64,000 bases of DNA, from NCBI GenBank assembly GCA_050732695.1, contig JBOHRL010000025.1, positions 1 through 64,000 of the forward strand, read 5' to 3'. The notes under the pieces were generated by a model, which was given only the letters and a program-made list of their open reading frames with translations, had not been told where the DNA came from and made no database searches. How positions within the stretch are numbered: position 1 is the first letter of the stretch; every line of letters starts with the position of its first letter. Positions 8,098 to 16,513 of the stretch are shown here, piece by piece. The position numbers and the translations under genes are program-made. Origin of the DNA: JBFFZF01 sp050732695 (GTDB lineage: Bacteria > Gemmatimonadota > Gemmatimonadetes > Longimicrobiales > RSA9).

Positions 8098-9099
8098 TCA
8101 TGCCTCCGCGATATCCTCGAGCATCGCTTCGAGCAGCGGAATCGCAGCGGCAGGATCGCGCCCGAGATCGAGGTGCCAGCCGCCGTAACGCGCGAGTATG
8201 CGGATGGCCGGCTCGACCGTTTCGGCGAAGATGTCGAAGCCGGGTTCGATCCGCTCGGTCATCCGTGCGGTCAGGACATCGCCGGACACGGTTTCAAGCG
8301 ACGGAGTGCCGCCGGACCGGGTGAGTACGCAGATGCCGGCGCGCGGCGCGACCGGCATCTCGGGCAACGCGCCCATGGTGCGCAGGTTGATGGCGATCTT
8401 CTGCTTGCCGTTGGCAAGGAGCGTAGGCAGAGACTCGGCGAGTTCAGGGAAGTGGTGGCGTGCCGTTACCGGCAGGTGCAGATGGCCGGGCAGGCCCCAG
8501 ATGCGCAGGCGGGGCCGCATCTGCACGTAGACCATATCCTCCGCGAGCACTTTCAAGCCGTGCCGCGCGGCGGCGTAGGTGAGCGTACTCTTGCCGGTCC
8601 CGCTCGGGCCCGCGAGCAGGAGACCGCACTGGTCGCGCGTCAGCGCGGCTGCGTGGATGGGTTGCCGGTCGAGCTGCGTCAGAATGGCCAGCGTGATGGC
8701 TTCGAGAACACCGTAGCGGAAGTGGGCGCGATCATCGACGAGTGATCGAGTGACGTACGCGACGGCATCACGGCGCGCGACATCGGCGATGGCAGTACTG
8801 CCGGGCGTCCGGACCAGGATGCGGTCTTCATCGGGCATCCGGTAAACAATCGAGGCATGTTTCGCCTTACGTTCGCTCCCCTGTTCGACGAAAACACGTA
8901 CGCGGACGCGCTCCTCCGAGAGAAGTTGCGGGACATGCTCGACGATGTGCCATGCACCGAACGCTTCTTCGGCCGCATGGATCACGGCCTCGTCATTCGA
9001 CTCGAACGAGACCGGGATACCGAGCACCGGGATCGTCGTGCCGCGATCGAGCCGCACTTCCCTGCGCAGCGGATCCGGTCGCGTTTCTGGTTCCGTCAT
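8098..9099 (-). CDS. HPr kinase-like P-loop protein of the polysaccharide operon
   Basis: A 333-residue protein whose second half has the Walker A motif GPSGTGKST (164-172) after the HAAALTRD block typical of HPr kinase/phosphorylase C-domains. A nearby acidic element, LAEDMVYV, would be the Walker B-like strand. The first 140 residues lack the DRTL HprK sensor domain, so it is not the classical carbon-catabolite kinase. HprK-like proteins of this kind recur in exopolysaccharide and lasso-peptide loci, usually with a nucleotidyltransferase-fold partner, and such a partner (21387-22742) is present here. It is the last gene of the operon, overlapping the upstream glycosyltransferase by ATGA. 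The substrate is unknown. Confidence 0.75.
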   Translation of the reverse strand: MTEPETRPDPLRREVRLDRGTTIPVLGIPVSFESNDEAVIHAAEEAFGAWHIVEHVPQLLSEERVRVRVFVEQGSERKAKHASIVYRMPDEDRILVRTPGSTAIADVARRDAVAYVTRSLVDDRAHFRYGVLEAITLAILTQLDRQPIHAAALTRDQCGLLLAGPSGTGKSTLTYAAARHGLKVLAEDMVYVQMRPRLRIWGLPGHLHLPVTARHHFPELAESLPTLLANGKQKIAINLRTMGALPEMPVAPRAGICVLTRSGGTPSLETVSGDVLTARMTERIEPGFDIFAETVEPAIRILARYGGWHLDLGRDPAAAIPLLEAMLEDIAEA

Positions 9100-10196
9100 C
9101 TCCTGACCATCTCATGGTAGATCCGTTGCACGTGATGTGCGGTCCAGTCGGCATCTTCGACACTTGCGCGGCGTCCGGCAAGCACGGCCACATCCATTCT
9201 TCGTGTCTCGTCAGCAAGCATCTGCGTGATGGCGCCGGCGAGTCCGGCCGGGTCGCCCGGTTCGACGGCTACGGCAGCAGCAGGCGCCCACTCGGCGATC
9301 TGCCCCACGCGCGTTCCCACCGTGGGCACACCGGCGAGTGCTGCCTCCATCAGGACGGCCGGGCCAGCCTCATGCCGCGATGTCATGACCAGCAGATGTG
9401 CCTTTTCGACCAGCGGCCGCAGTGCTTTCTGCTCGACGAAGCCGTGAAAATTGATGCCATCAAGCCCCAGCTCACGGGCCCGCGCCTGGACGCGTCCGTT
9501 CAGCGTGTCCTCTCCCACAATATCGAGGGTGTATGCGATGCCGTTGTTCCGCAGCACAACCATTGCTCGCAGCAGCGTCTCCTGGTCCTTTATCGCGTTC
9601 AGACTGGCCACGTGCACCAGCCTCGCGAACTGGCTCCGGTCCCGAGGACGAGGCGGAAGCGCCGGCCAGACGGTGCGGTCGATGCCAAGCGGCACGCGTT
9701 CCGCCGTGAAGCCCGCTGCCTGAGCCAGCGCCACGATCGGGGCGCTCTGTGCCGTAATGCGCCGTGCCGTCGCCAGCGCGAAGCGGACGCGCATCCGGCC
9801 GCTGCGCGTGCGCGATTCACCATAGCCGATGTCGGGCATCGAGACGAGTTCGCCGCCCAGCAGGTGCACGAGCAGGGGCAAGCGGAACACACGACTGACC
9901 GCAGCACCGAGTACGCCCGAGGGCGATGCCCAGATCGCGTGGAGTACCGCGAAACGTTGATGACGATGCTCTCGCGCGATGGTCACGAACGCCCGCGGGG
10001 CGGTCCGGCCACGACCGATGTTGTGCACCGTCGCGCCCAGAAGCGGATAGCTTGATGGTTCGGGCTCCTGGAAGAGCGCGAACACGTGAACATCGTGATT
10101 GCGCGCGAGCCGTTCGAGCAGGGCGAGGATCATGGGCATGACGCGCCGGGTGCCGCTGCGGTCGACACCGCCAGGCACGATGAGCGCAATTCTCAT
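9096..10196 (-). CDS. Glycosyltransferase family 4 (GT-B)
   Basis: A 366-residue cytoplasmic GT-B glycosyltransferase. The N-terminal half begins MRIALIVPGGVDRSGTRRVMP with the glycine-rich acceptor loop. The C-terminal half has the donor-site E-x7-E motif in HEAGPAVLMEAALAGVPTVGT. It would add one sugar of the repeat unit to the undecaprenyl-linked acceptor; donor and linkage cannot be read. Both ends overlap neighbours by four bases (ATGA), so translation is coupled along the operon. Confidence 0.88.
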   Translation of the reverse strand: MRIALIVPGGVDRSGTRRVMPMILALLERLARNHDVHVFALFQEPEPSSYPLLGATVHNIGRGRTAPRAFVTIAREHRHQRFAVLHAIWASPSGVLGAAVSRVFRLPLLVHLLGGELVSMPDIGYGESRTRSGRMRVRFALATARRITAQSAPIVALAQAAGFTAERVPLGIDRTVWPALPPRPRDRSQFARLVHVASLNAIKDQETLLRAMVVLRNNGIAYTLDIVGEDTLNGRVQARARELGLDGINFHGFVEQKALRPLVEKAHLLVMTSRHEAGPAVLMEAALAGVPTVGTRVGQIAEWAPAAAVAVEPGDPAGLAGAITQMLADETRRMDVAVLAGRRASVEDADWTAHHVQRIYHEMVRR

Positions 10197-11338
10197 TGCG
10201 CCAGCATCTCGTGGTAGATCGCTCGCCAGCGTTGGCCGATCGCGGCGAACGAAAGAGCCTGTTCGAACTGGCGCCTCGCCGCCGCCCGCCGCTCGGCGGC
10301 TGGCACGGCCGCGCTACGCACGAGCGACTCGGCCATTGCACGCGCATCGCCGACCGGCGAGAGGGGCCCGGCCGTGCCATTCCCCGTCAGCACCCGAAAC
10401 GATGGGATGTCCGTCACGACCGGCGTCGTGCCGCAGGCGAGTGCTTCAATGACGGCGTAGCCACTGCCTTCGACATGTGACGCCTGGATCAGAAAGTCCG
10501 CCGCACGCAACAGCGCCTCGACCTGGCCGTGCGGCTGCGGGCCGAGCAGCCGGACGCGATTGCGCAGTGCGTCATTGCTTCCAATCCGACGCCTGACGGC
10601 ACCCAGCAGTGGCGCGTGCAACCAGCACATCCACAGGCGGATGCCGGGCAGTGAGGCGGCGGCTCCGGCGATGGCGTCGAGCGCGACGAGCGGGTCCTTG
10701 TTCGCGTCCAGGTGGCCAAGCCAGAGTACGCACGGATCACCTCCGATCCCTGCCTCCGCGCGCACAGGCTGTACAGCGCCGGGCGTGAACGTACTCGAGG
10801 ATTCCGGCACCGCCACGACAGGACACCGTGCATCGAGAATGCCTGCCCGGACGAACGGGATCGCCTGCTCGACTGCTGTGAAAGCGACTGCATCGATGCC
10901 AGCGAGATCGAGTCTGGCGATGCGCCTGCGCCATCCCTGCGCGGGATGATCCGCGTGATCCTGCACGACGATGCGCGTGTCCGGCAACGCAGAGCGAAGA
11001 TCCCGTACGTGACGAGGAAAGGAGAGTGAATGGTAATGGCTGATATCCGGCGCGAGATCGGCGATGAGCCGGGTCATGCGGCGAGTCAGTGGAGCAGCCC
11101 ATGAACCCAACCGCCGGCGCACACGGTTCGTCGTTCGCTCGCGCACGAAGATGTAACGCACTCGTTCGTGCACGATCTCGTCATCCCGGCTCGCCGCCTG
11201 GACGACCGTGACGTCGACATCCGCCAGGGCAATGGCAGGCGCGAGTGACGCGAATGTCGGCCACGCTGCGAGCAGTGCAGCCGGCTCGCGACCGAGAGGG
11301 TCGACATGACTGCTGGCGTGGACGACCTTCATTCGCAC
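10193..11338 (-). CDS. Glycosyltransferase family 4 (GT-B)
   Basis: A 381-residue GT-B enzyme. The second half shows PCVLWLGHLDANKDPLVAL (the start of the donor domain) and the E-x7-E motif in VEGSGYAVIEALACGTTPVVTD. The N-terminal domain begins MRMKVVHASSHVDPLGREPA. It is probably one of five sugar-adding enzymes for the polymer unit. A gap of 87 bases separates it from the upstream glycosyltransferase, the widest break in the operon. I saw no hairpin or promoter in that gap. Confidence 0.87.
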   Translation of the reverse strand: MRMKVVHASSHVDPLGREPAALLAAWPTFASLAPAIALADVDVTVVQAASRDDEIVHERVRYIFVRERTTNRVRRRLGSWAAPLTRRMTRLIADLAPDISHYHSLSFPRHVRDLRSALPDTRIVVQDHADHPAQGWRRRIARLDLAGIDAVAFTAVEQAIPFVRAGILDARCPVVAVPESSSTFTPGAVQPVRAEAGIGGDPCVLWLGHLDANKDPLVALDAIAGAAASLPGIRLWMCWLHAPLLGAVRRRIGSNDALRNRVRLLGPQPHGQVEALLRAADFLIQASHVEGSGYAVIEALACGTTPVVTDIPSFRVLTGNGTAGPLSPVGDARAMAESLVRSAAVPAAERRAAARRQFEQALSFAAIGQRWRAIYHEMLAQ

Positions 11339-11425
11339 TCACGCACGTTCGGAACCGTACCTGTCGTCTCGGCGTGGCCTGCGCCCTCGTATCCTTCGTC
11401 AAACGCTCCCCGGTGCCCGCGCCTG

Positions 11426-12565
11426 TCACGCAGGGTGCAGGGTCTCCAGCCACACGCTCATTTCGCGCAGGAAACGATCCGGATGGAATCGGTGTGCGTT
11501 GACTCGCAGTGCAGCAGGATCGAATGACAGCGACTCGAAGACATTCACTGCCGCGAGCAGTGACGCAGGCGTGGGTTCGTCGAAGAAGATGCCCGTCGGC
11601 GGCCCCGCATCGATTCCTGCGCCGAGAGTTGGGAACGGCGGCGTTTCGAGACGCGCGCCCACAACGGTTTCGAGTGCACCGCCTCTGCCGAGTGCAATGA
11701 CGGGTGCCCCGGCGGCCTGAGCCTCGACAGCCGCAATGCCGAAGTCTTCTTCACCCGGCAACACGAAGGCGCGACAGCGACCCATCAGATCTGCGACATC
11801 GTGATCACCGAGTCGGCCGGTGAACTCGGTGCAGCGTCCGTTCAGGCGAGCGAGCCGGTCATACTCGGGGCCATCGCCGACAACGATCAGCCGGCGTCCG
11901 CTCTGCGCAAACGCCTCGACCGCAATATCGAGTCGTTTGTACGGGACCAGCGCGCTGACGGCAAGGTAGAAGTCCTCCCGCCGCGAGGGCCTGAAGCGAT
12001 CGACATCGACGGGCGGGTAAACGACGGCCGCGTCGCGCCGCCAGTACCGGTTCACGCGATCGCGCACGTGACTCGAGTTTGCCAGGACGACAGTGGGCCG
12101 GTTCGCTGTTTCTGTATCCCAGCGCCGGAGCCGGCCGGCGGCGAACCGCATTCCGAGGCGAACAGCCGGGGAAGCCCTACCGGGCGCGAAGTAATTGTCA
12201 TACTGATCCCACACGTAGCGCATCGGCGTGTGACAGTAGCAGAGGTGCGGAACGCCGGCGGGCGCGATCGCGCCCTTCGCGACGCAGTGGCTGCTCGAAA
12301 CGATGAGATCGAACCCGCGCAGATCGAATCGCTCGATCGCGGCAGGAAACGCGGGCAGGAGATGGCGGTAGCGCTGCTCGCGAAAGGGCAGTCGATCGAG
12401 AAACGACGTGTGGATTGCGTGTGCCTCGATCTTCGGCGAGACCGAGCCGGGCACGTGCAACAACGTGAAGATCTCGACATCATCGAACAGCCCGAGCAGC
12501 GCTTCGAGCACGCGTTCACCGCCACGCATCCCGGTCAACCAGTCGTGCACAACGGCGACGCGCAT
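11426..12565 (-). CDS. Glycosyltransferase family 4 (GT-B)
   Basis: A 379-residue GT-B enzyme beginning MRVAVVHDWLTGMRGGERV, a classic family-4 start. It carries PYKRLDIAVEAFA and the donor motif EEDFGIAAVEAQAAGAPVIA. The frame is open another 60 codons upstream, but ATG 12565 sits exactly where family alignments begin. The start lies in the second copy of a 56-base duplication: the stop of an 18-codon ghost frame overlaps this ATG (TGATG), and that ghost frame's own ATG overlaps the stop of the previous gene. Translation may therefore be handed down through a tiny intermediate peptide. Confidence 0.9.
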   Translation of the reverse strand: MRVAVVHDWLTGMRGGERVLEALLGLFDDVEIFTLLHVPGSVSPKIEAHAIHTSFLDRLPFREQRYRHLLPAFPAAIERFDLRGFDLIVSSSHCVAKGAIAPAGVPHLCYCHTPMRYVWDQYDNYFAPGRASPAVRLGMRFAAGRLRRWDTETANRPTVVLANSSHVRDRVNRYWRRDAAVVYPPVDVDRFRPSRREDFYLAVSALVPYKRLDIAVEAFAQSGRRLIVVGDGPEYDRLARLNGRCTEFTGRLGDHDVADLMGRCRAFVLPGEEDFGIAAVEAQAAGAPVIALGRGGALETVVGARLETPPFPTLGAGIDAGPPTGIFFDEPTPASLLAAVNVFESLSFDPAALRVNAHRFHPDRFLREMSVWLETLHPA

Positions 12566-12639
12566 CAGTCCGCCCGTTCGCTGATCGCTGTAGACCAATC
12601 CTGCACAACGGCGACGCGCATCAGCCCGCCTGTTCGCCG
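12546..12639. repeat. 56-base tandem duplication creating a ghost start codon
   Basis: Bases 12546-12583 and 12602-12639 match at 35 of 38 positions, the first 23 identical, offset 56 bases. On the minus strand each copy contains GGCGGnCTGATGCGCGTCGCC, the start of the glycosyltransferase. The upstream copy starts at 12621 (TGATG with the previous stop) and reads 18 codons, MRVAVVQDWSTAISERAD, before its stop at 12565-12567 overlaps the real ATG. The duplication therefore preserved coupling by adding a mini-frame. Confidence 0.85.
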
Positions 12640-13766
12640 GGCGCGCGAGCGCGACTGTGCGTGTGGCCGGCCGGAACCCGCCGGCGAGCCAGGACCTCAC
12701 GCGCGGCTTCACTGCACACCGCGAGCACCTGGTCCGCACAGGCATCCCAGCTCATGAGCGAAGTACGCTGGCGGGCACCCCGGATGACCTTTGCGCGCGC
12801 GGCGTCGTCGTGGACGAGCCGGTGAAGCGATTCCGCCCAGAGCGCTGGATCGAGAGGCAGGATGAGCGCAGCTCCGTCGATGGCCTCCCGCGCCGAGCCA
12901 TAGTTCGCGACAAGCGAGGGCGTTCCGCAGGCAGCAGCCTCGAGTGGAGTGCGGCCGAACCCTTCGGCACGCGTCGGGAAACAGACGGCCGTCGCGGCGG
13001 TGTAGAGAGCATGAAGTTCGGCATCGCTCACGCGGCCGAGAACGCGGGCGCCAGGGATCTGGCCGTGGCTCCGGCCATGGACGCGCGGGGCCTTGCCGCC
13101 CGCGATCACGATGAGCGGCGGATCGTCCCAGCGCCGTGCCCACGACGCCACGACATCCGCAACGAATCCGGCGTTCTTGCGCCGATCGTCGGCGCCGAGC
13201 GTCAGGACGAATCGTTCCGGCAGCTGCCAGCGTGCGCGGACGGCCGCAACGGCGGCCGCTGGCGCCGCCGCATCGAATGGACTGATGCCCTGTAACACGA
13301 CATGAACGCGGTCCGCAGGCACACCCAGCGTGCGCACGATCTCGCGCTTCGACCATTCGGACACCGTGATGATGGCCTCGGCCCGTGGCACGGCCCTGCG
13401 CAGCACGAATCGATACCAGTGCGCGAATCGCCAGGAGAACCATTCCGGGTGCGTGATGGGAAGCACGTCATGGACGGCGATGACCGCCGGCCCGTCCTGC
13501 ACGGGCGCCGTGCCCGAGAGGTGCAACGCGAGTTCACAACGGGCCGCGCGCGCCATTGCCGGCGCCTCGAGCTGCTCCCACACATGCCCCCGCAACCGGC
13601 CATGCACGGCCCCATTCCCCACCGGGCGCGGGGGTGCAGGAACGCCCCGCGGCAGCAACAACTGTGCGTCCGTCCGCTGCATCAAGCGATCGGCAATCTC
13701 GCGCGCGAAGCGCTGGACGCCCGTGATATCAGCGCCGTAGAACCGGCCGGTGATCGCGAGCCGCAT
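12621..13766 (-). CDS. Glycosyltransferase family 4 (mannosyltransferase-like)
   Basis: A 381-residue GT-B enzyme beginning MRLAITGRFYGADITGVQRF, a start shared with mannosyl/fucosyl transferases of O-antigen loci. Further marks are ITVSEWSKREIV, VLTLGADDRRKN and the donor motif AEGFGRTPLEAAACGTPSLV. ATG 13766 overlaps the stop of the polymerase gene (TGATG), so the 58 open codons upstream are not used. Position after the polymerase gene and motif content fit a repeat-unit sugar transferase; the sugar is unknown. Confidence 0.88.
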   Translation of the reverse strand: MRLAITGRFYGADITGVQRFAREIADRLMQRTDAQLLLPRGVPAPPRPVGNGAVHGRLRGHVWEQLEAPAMARAARCELALHLSGTAPVQDGPAVIAVHDVLPITHPEWFSWRFAHWYRFVLRRAVPRAEAIITVSEWSKREIVRTLGVPADRVHVVLQGISPFDAAAPAAAVAAVRARWQLPERFVLTLGADDRRKNAGFVADVVASWARRWDDPPLIVIAGGKAPRVHGRSHGQIPGARVLGRVSDAELHALYTAATAVCFPTRAEGFGRTPLEAAACGTPSLVANYGSAREAIDGAALILPLDPALWAESLHRLVHDDAARAKVIRGARQRTSLMSWDACADQVLAVCSEAAREVLARRRVPAGHTHSRARAPGEQAG

Positions 13767-15367
13767 CAATCGACGTCGCGGCGGGTGTCGCCCGCGCGCC
13801 TCGGTGCCGCTCGTTCGACCGTGACGCTTCGTGCCATTGACGTCGAATCGGGAGCGGATCGCACACCGCCAGCCCGCCCGGCGAACGCACCGGCGAGGAC
13901 CAGCATCACGGCCTGGCCTGTGCCGTGCGCAAACGGCCATACGACCATTCCTGCGGCACAGATAATACCGATCGACCAGAGAACGGTACGCTGCAACTGC
14001 GCATCGACGATGCCGGAAGGTACAGGGGAGTTACGAACCACCCCGATTCGGGATTGAAGCCGAAGGTGTTGCCGCGATGCCGGGTCCGGAGCATCCCGCG
14101 GTTCCGCTCGAATGCGGCGGATCTGTTGCACCAGGATGATGGCGAAGAAACCGACAAACGCGAACAGTCCAATGATTCCGGTCTCGGCCGCCATCTGCAC
14201 GTAGGCGTTGTGCGGCGTCGGCAGGTAGTCCCAGAGCTGCGGAATCTGCGGGCCGAACTCCTCGAGGCTCTCCGCGTAGCCGCCGGGCCCTACACCGGTC
14301 AGCGGATACGCGAAGAGCATCACGACGCCGGCCAGCATGAGCACCGCACGTTGTTCGATGACCCAGTCGCCGATGGACCGCTCGATCGTGTCTCGAATCA
14401 GGCCACCCGATACGACATCGAAGAGCGCAGCCGCCACGAGCGCGCCCAGCCACACGCGCACGACCATGCGGCCGTCGCCCGTGAAGGTCAGCACGATCGT
14501 GCCGGCCAGGATCGCCAGCCACGCACCGCGGGAGAATGTCGCAAACAGGCCAATCGTGATGCAGATCAGTGCAAGCGCGAATGCCAGCCGCACCGGCACT
14601 TGTGTGGCATGACGATACTCGTGAATCGCAAATGGCAGCAGAATCGCGAAGAACAGACCGAGCCCGTTCGGCTGGCCAAAACCCAGCGCAGCCCGGTAGA
14701 ACGCGGTGTTATAGCGCGGGAACTCGCCCGGAATCACACCGGTCGCTTCCAGCAGGGCAAGAATCCCGCACAAAGCCGCAATCCCCACCAGCCAGCGCAT
14801 CGTGCGCTGGAACAGGCGGGGATCGAGGGAAAACGCATCCGTCGCGACGAGCAGGAACAGCAGCAGGACCGCGAAGTTCACCGTTTCCCTCGCCGATGCG
14901 AGGGGGTGCTGCGTGAACAGCGCGGCGAGCAGGAACGCACCTGCCAGTGCCACCGTCGCGCGAATCGGGAGGAATCCGCGCGCGAACGGCCGGTTCGTCA
15001 CACCCAGGTGCATCACCCACGCCCCGACAGCGATGGCCGTCACCGGCAAGGCCGTCGCAACACGCAGGGTTGGCGTGCTGTACAGCGCCGGCAGCGGCAA
15101 CGACAGCGCGACCAGGATGGGCGCATCGACCCAGCCCGCTGCGAGGAGAAACGCCGCAGAGACGGCCGCCACGGAAGCGCCGATGCCCATGAGACGCAGA
15201 TCACCGGTCGGCGCGCCCGCGAGTGTCACCACGAGCCCGGTTCCGAATAACGCGACGAGCACAATCGCAAGCTGTGACTCATCGAATCGCAATGACCGCC
15301 AGATCTCGCTCATGCGGCCCCGCCCGCCAACGCCTCGGGCCAGTGCGCCAGACGCTCCGGCGCTCAT
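13766..15367 (-). CDS. O-antigen ligase/Wzy-type polymerase
   Basis: A 533-residue inner-membrane protein with about 12 hydrophobic segments spread over the first 430 residues and a polar tail. The Wzy_C/WaaL region is recognisable: FATFSRGAWLAILAG, then a periplasmic loop ending in YLPTPHNAYVQMAAETGIIG, where HN and the following E/G are family-typical. It would polymerise flipped repeat units in the periplasm; its place beside a flippase and a chain-length regulator favours polymerase over ligase. The ATG overlaps the upstream stop (ATGA). A second ATG 18 codons in (15313) is also possible. Confidence 0.85.
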   Translation of the reverse strand: MSAGASGALARGVGGRGRMSEIWRSLRFDESQLAIVLVALFGTGLVVTLAGAPTGDLRLMGIGASVAAVSAAFLLAAGWVDAPILVALSLPLPALYSTPTLRVATALPVTAIAVGAWVMHLGVTNRPFARGFLPIRATVALAGAFLLAALFTQHPLASARETVNFAVLLLFLLVATDAFSLDPRLFQRTMRWLVGIAALCGILALLEATGVIPGEFPRYNTAFYRAALGFGQPNGLGLFFAILLPFAIHEYRHATQVPVRLAFALALICITIGLFATFSRGAWLAILAGTIVLTFTGDGRMVVRVWLGALVAAALFDVVSGGLIRDTIERSIGDWVIEQRAVLMLAGVVMLFAYPLTGVGPGGYAESLEEFGPQIPQLWDYLPTPHNAYVQMAAETGIIGLFAFVGFFAIILVQQIRRIRAEPRDAPDPASRQHLRLQSRIGVVRNSPVPSGIVDAQLQRTVLWSIGIICAAGMVVWPFAHGTGQAVMLVLAGAFAGRAGGVRSAPDSTSMARSVTVERAAPRRAGDTRRDVD

Positions 15368-16470
15368 GCGGCCCCCAGCAGCCGGCGGTAGAAACCGTAC
15401 GTCTCGCTGGCAATGTGCTCGTTCGTGAACCTGGCTTCGACACGCGAGCGCCCGCGCTCCGCGTACAGCGCACGATGCTGTGCCGATCCCGCAAGCACGG
15501 CAACCGCGGCGGCAAGCGCGGCTGCATCACCCTCCGGGACGAGCAATCCAGCATCGCCGATCACGGCCGGGATCTCGCCCGTGCGCGAGCCGATCACTGG
15601 AACGCCGCACGCCATTGCTTCGACGAGAATGCGGCCGAACTGCTCCATCCAGCCGTGCGTGCGCAGCGAGGGCAGGGCGAGCGCATCCATCGCGTTCAAC
15701 CAGTCCGGGATCCGTCGCGAATCGATGCGGCCCGCGAAGTGGATGCGATCCGCGATGCCGGCACTGCGCGCAGCCGACTCGAGTGAAGCGCGCTGCGGGC
15801 CGTCACCGACAATGAGCAGACGAAGGGCTGTCTGCTCGCGAATCGACGGGAAAAGCAGATGTACTCCCTTCTCCGGCACGAGCCGTCCCGCATAACCCAG
15901 TACGAAGGCGCCGCCCGCTCCGATGCGCTCACGCACACGCGCCCTCGCAGTGGCATCCGGTCGGAAATGCGTTGTGTCGACGCCGAACTGGGGAATCACG
16001 GCGAGCGGGCCATGCCAGCCCCAGCCGCGGAGAACCGCCGCCGCCGCTTCCGTCCCCGCGATGCCGCCCCTCGCCGTGCGGAAGACATAACCGCGCAATG
16101 CACCGAACGGCGGCGGGATCCGCTTCGCGAGGTTCTGCCACGCAAAGAAGCAGCATGGCACGTCCCGGCGCCGGCAATGCCACGCCATCTGCGCACTGAC
16201 CGCGCTGTAAGGCTCCTCATCGATGTGGACCAGGTCCGGCCGCGCTCGCGCGACCAGAGACGACGCGTGCCGGTAGACGTGAATATGATTGTGGCCGTGC
16301 AGGACCGCCGCAGCCAGTTCGACCGGCTCGCCGTCCACAACCGGGTCGACCGGACCGCCGTTCCACTCCGCCGGGACGATCGCCGTAATATCGCAATATT
16401 CCGCGAGTGCGCGGAGTTTCCCGCGGTAGGCGCCCACGGCCAGCGCCTTCGACACGTAAAGCACTTTCAC
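15364..16470 (-). CDS. Glycosyltransferase family 4 (GT-B)
   Basis: A 368-residue GT-B enzyme. The start is GTG 16470 (MKVLYVSKALAVGAYRGKL), preceded seven bases upstream by GAGG; the longer open frame would overlap the flippase gene. The C-terminal half has GYAGRLVPEKGVHLL, then the donor motif MEQFGRILVEAMACGVPVIG and SRTGEIPAVIGDAG. It lies between wzx and wzy genes, so it is part of the polymer assembly pathway. A 43-base gap separates it from the flippase stop. Confidence 0.88.
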   Translation of the reverse strand: MKVLYVSKALAVGAYRGKLRALAEYCDITAIVPAEWNGGPVDPVVDGEPVELAAAVLHGHNHIHVYRHASSLVARARPDLVHIDEEPYSAVSAQMAWHCRRRDVPCCFFAWQNLAKRIPPPFGALRGYVFRTARGGIAGTEAAAAVLRGWGWHGPLAVIPQFGVDTTHFRPDATARARVRERIGAGGAFVLGYAGRLVPEKGVHLLFPSIREQTALRLLIVGDGPQRASLESAARSAGIADRIHFAGRIDSRRIPDWLNAMDALALPSLRTHGWMEQFGRILVEAMACGVPVIGSRTGEIPAVIGDAGLLVPEGDAAALAAAVAVLAGSAQHRALYAERGRSRVEARFTNEHIASETYGFYRRLLGAA

Positions 16471-16513
16471 GAGTGCCTCGAGGCCAGCATCGTACACGGC
16501 ATGAAAGGGGCAA

